6,349 nucleotides of DNA from Paludibacter sp. (lineage in GTDB: Bacteria > Bacteroidota > Bacteroidia > Bacteroidales > Paludibacteraceae). A program made the translations under genes and the position numbers. Of the stretch, positions 4,733 to 6,349 are shown in pieces. The DNA is taken from positions 1 to 6,349 of the forward strand of contig JAQWCZ010000120.1 in assembly GCA_028705705.1 (NCBI GenBank). The letters run 5' to 3'. A model generated the notes under the pieces. That model had not been told where the DNA came from, ran no database searches, and saw only the letters and a program-made list of their open reading frames with translations. Every line of letters starts with the position of its first letter. The first letter of the stretch is position 1.

Positions 4733-6274
4733 ATGAAACGCAGCACGATTATCATATTGATTTTATCCATGGTTTGCTCTTTAATCGGACTGATCATTCT
4801 TCAGGCAAGATATGTAAAAGTTAATGCCGAAATGATTGAGAATCAGTTTGATGAAAGTGTGCGTAGGAGTTTATTAAGTACTGTTATCCTGGTTGAAGAA
4901 AACGAAGCGCTTGAATACCTTGCTCAAACACTAGAAGTACTTGACTACAACAAGAGCCTTGATTTACTTCCGGGTATGGTACAAATGGATTCTGACAATC
5001 AGAATAAGATTGACACGATGAGTCGAGGACTTTCTTCCTATGATCAGAATCAAAGTAACCCTAAAATCCGTATTTCTACCCGACACGGAAAAGCTACTAT
5101 TGAAGAAACATCAAAATACCTGCAGGACAAATTTAGAAAAGAATTTTCAAGATCAAAAACCATTCTCGACCAGGCTGTATTTCGGTGGCTTCGGGAAAGC
5201 AGTAAAAAAGACATAAGTGAACGTGTTGATTTTGTTGAGCTTAACAACATACTGGAAAAATATCTTACAAGCAATGGGATTGATCTGCCTTTCTATTACA
5301 GTGTGGTTGACAAAAGAGGTCATGAGCTTTTCAGATGTAATAAAGACTTTCACCAGAACCAAAATGAAACTACCAGCAGTGTATACAAACAAAAATTCTT
5401 TCCACTTGAAGAAAGTACCAATGAGATTTATTTACAAGTAACATTTCCCAGTAAAAAGAATTTTATTATCAGCTCCATGTACCTGTTATACCCTACCATT
5501 GTGTTAGTAGTGTTAATTTTAGGCATCTTTATTGTTGCATTAATTGTTATTTTTAAACAAAAACAGTTGAACAATATTAAGAATGATTTTGTTAATAACA
5601 TGACACATGAGCTAAAAACGCCAATTTCCAGCATTTCGCTGGCATCACAGATGTTGCAGGATCCGGGTGTAGGTAAAACTCCTGAGACATTGAAACATAT
5701 TTCAAAAGTAATCCGGGATGAGACAGCTCGTTTAAGCAGAATGGTTGAAGAAGTGTTGAAACTGTCGCTCTTTGAAACTGAAAAATCAACTTTTAAAATG
5801 AAAGAAATGCATATCAATGAGTTGATTGCACACACTTCTGAAATTTTTTCACTTAAAGTTGCCAATAAAGGAGGAAAAATTACGACCATTTTAAAAGCTC
5901 AGGATGATTTGATTATGGCAGATGAAGTACATTTTACGAACGTAATTCACAACTTGGTTGACAATGCCCTGAAATATAGTGACAAGCCATTATTACTTAC
6001 ACTGGAAACCTGGAATGAAAAAGATCATCTGATGATTAGCATTGAAGACAATGGAATCGGAATACAAAAAGATGATCATAAAAGAATTTTTGAAAAGTTC
6101 TATCGTGTACCAACCGGAAATACTCACAATGTAAAGGGCTTTGGACTTGGATTGGCTTATGTAAAAAAGATCATCCAGGAACATCATGGCATCATTAAAA
6201 TTGAAAGCGAACTAAATATCGGAACAAAATTTATTATTGCATTACCAACACTTAAATATACTGAATATGAATGA
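4733..6274 (+). CDS. rprX: Membrane sensor histidine kinase, RprX-like
   Basis: This 513-residue two-component sensor has membrane span 1 at about 5-24, a periplasmic sensing region of about 25-245 that I cannot assign to a named domain, and span 2 at about 249-274. A HisKA domain follows with the H-box NNMTHELKTPIS (phosphoryl-acceptor His292), then a HATPase_c domain with N-box HNLVDNALKY (406-415), G1 box DNGIGI (439-444), F-box FEKFYRV (453-459) and G2 box GFGLGL (469-474). All residues needed for ATP binding and autophosphorylation are present. The start is fixed: an in-frame TGA lies at 4715-4717 and the next Met (13) would cut into span 1. Its stop overlaps the response regulator start by 8 bp. 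Size, layout and partner match RprX of Bacteroides; the symbol is an inference from these and from the partner. The signal sensed is not known from the sequence. Confidence 0.92.
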   Translation: MKRSTIIILILSMVCSLIGLIILQARYVKVNAEMIENQFDESVRRSLLSTVILVEENEALEYLAQTLEVLDYNKSLDLLPGMVQMDSDNQNKIDTMSRGLSSYDQNQSNPKIRISTRHGKATIEETSKYLQDKFRKEFSRSKTILDQAVFRWLRESSKKDISERVDFVELNNILEKYLTSNGIDLPFYYSVVDKRGHELFRCNKDFHQNQNETTSSVYKQKFFPLEESTNEIYLQVTFPSKKNFIISSMYLLYPTIVLVVLILGIFIVALIVIFKQKQLNNIKNDFVNNMTHELKTPISSISLASQMLQDPGVGKTPETLKHISKVIRDETARLSRMVEEVLKLSLFETEKSTFKMKEMHINELIAHTSEIFSLKVANKGGKITTILKAQDDLIMADEVHFTNVIHNLVDNALKYSDKPLLLTLETWNEKDHLMISIEDNGIGIQKDDHKRIFEKFYRVPTGNTHNVKGFGLGLAYVKKIIQEHHGIIKIESELNIGTKFIIALPTLKYTEYE

Positions 6275-6349
6275 TGAAAAAGTAAAAATCCTGTTATGCG
6301 AGGATGATGAAAACCTCGGCATGTTGCTAAGAGAATACCTTCAAACAAA
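6267..6349 (+). CDS. rprY: Response regulator, RprY-like, N-terminal part (3' end outside the window)
   Basis: The first 27 codons, starting MNDEKVKILLCEDDENLGML, are the beginning of a receiver domain: strand 1 (KILLCED), the acidic Mg-binding residues Glu12, Asp13 and Asp14, then helix 1 (ENLGMLLREYLQ). The phosphorylated Asp and the output domain lie beyond the window. The sequence fits RprY, an OmpR-type DNA-binding regulator of Bacteroidales. The ATG at 6267 overlaps the kinase stop (6272-6274) by 8 bp in another frame, indicating translational coupling and a functional pair. The ATG at 6271 in the third frame meets a stop after four codons and is excluded. The receiver call is very likely; the RprY name is from memory of the N-terminus. 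Confidence 0.88.
   Translation, partial: MNDEKVKILLCEDDENLGMLLREYLQT

Noticed and set aside
5428..5889. Minus-strand frame of 153 codons inside the kinase gene
   Set aside because: It is antisense to conserved HisKA and membrane-span codons of the kinase and shows no domain; it is a shadow frame.

Overview
The window looks like chromosomal DNA of a Bacteroidota member, most likely of the order Bacteroidales. The DNA is AT-rich. Four promoter-like sites carry the TAnnTTTG -7 element typical of this phylum, and Shine-Dalgarno sequences are weak or absent. The first residues of ribosomal protein L13 (MDTLSYKT...) and the RprX/RprY-like two-component pair also fit Bacteroidales.

Left part (1-857): the 5' two thirds of rplM (L13) lies on the minus strand and starts at GTG. 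A good promoter and a leader of about 135 nt with a 9-bp hairpin precede it, which suggests autogenous control of the ribosomal protein operon. Going the other way, a weak promoter-like element leads into a long 5' region. That region holds a possible 40-codon upstream ORF and a two-tier hairpin, directly before a secreted SGNH/GDSL hydrolase (858-1619).

Middle part (1620-4470): a 350-bp stretch holds only a doubtful minus-strand ORF of up to 95 codons. Two minus-strand transporter genes follow, probably one operon read from 4470 down to 1972: an LplT-like major facilitator protein, then a DAACS-family (glutamate/dicarboxylate type) symporter. A perfect 33-bp palindrome fills half of the 66-bp gap between them. 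The symporter keeps the substrate-binding Arg/Asp/Asn residues of acidic-substrate transporters but has Thr instead of the sodium-site Asp of the NMDGT motif.

Right part (4471-6349): a 262-bp divergent intergenic region carries a promoter for the transporter operon, a 7-bp tandem repeat over its -33 element, and a -7 element ending only 7 bp before the next gene. That gene is an RprX-like membrane histidine kinase, probably made from a leaderless or nearly leaderless mRNA. It overlaps by 8 bp the start of an RprY-like response regulator that runs off the window. The kinase pair may control the divergent transporter operon, but nothing in the sequence proves it.

No tRNA, rRNA, CRISPR array or insertion sequence was seen. 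I found no clearly new multi-gene system. The most interesting features are regulatory: the uORF and hairpin before the hydrolase, the palindrome, the leaderless kinase start, and the altered sodium-site residue of the symporter.
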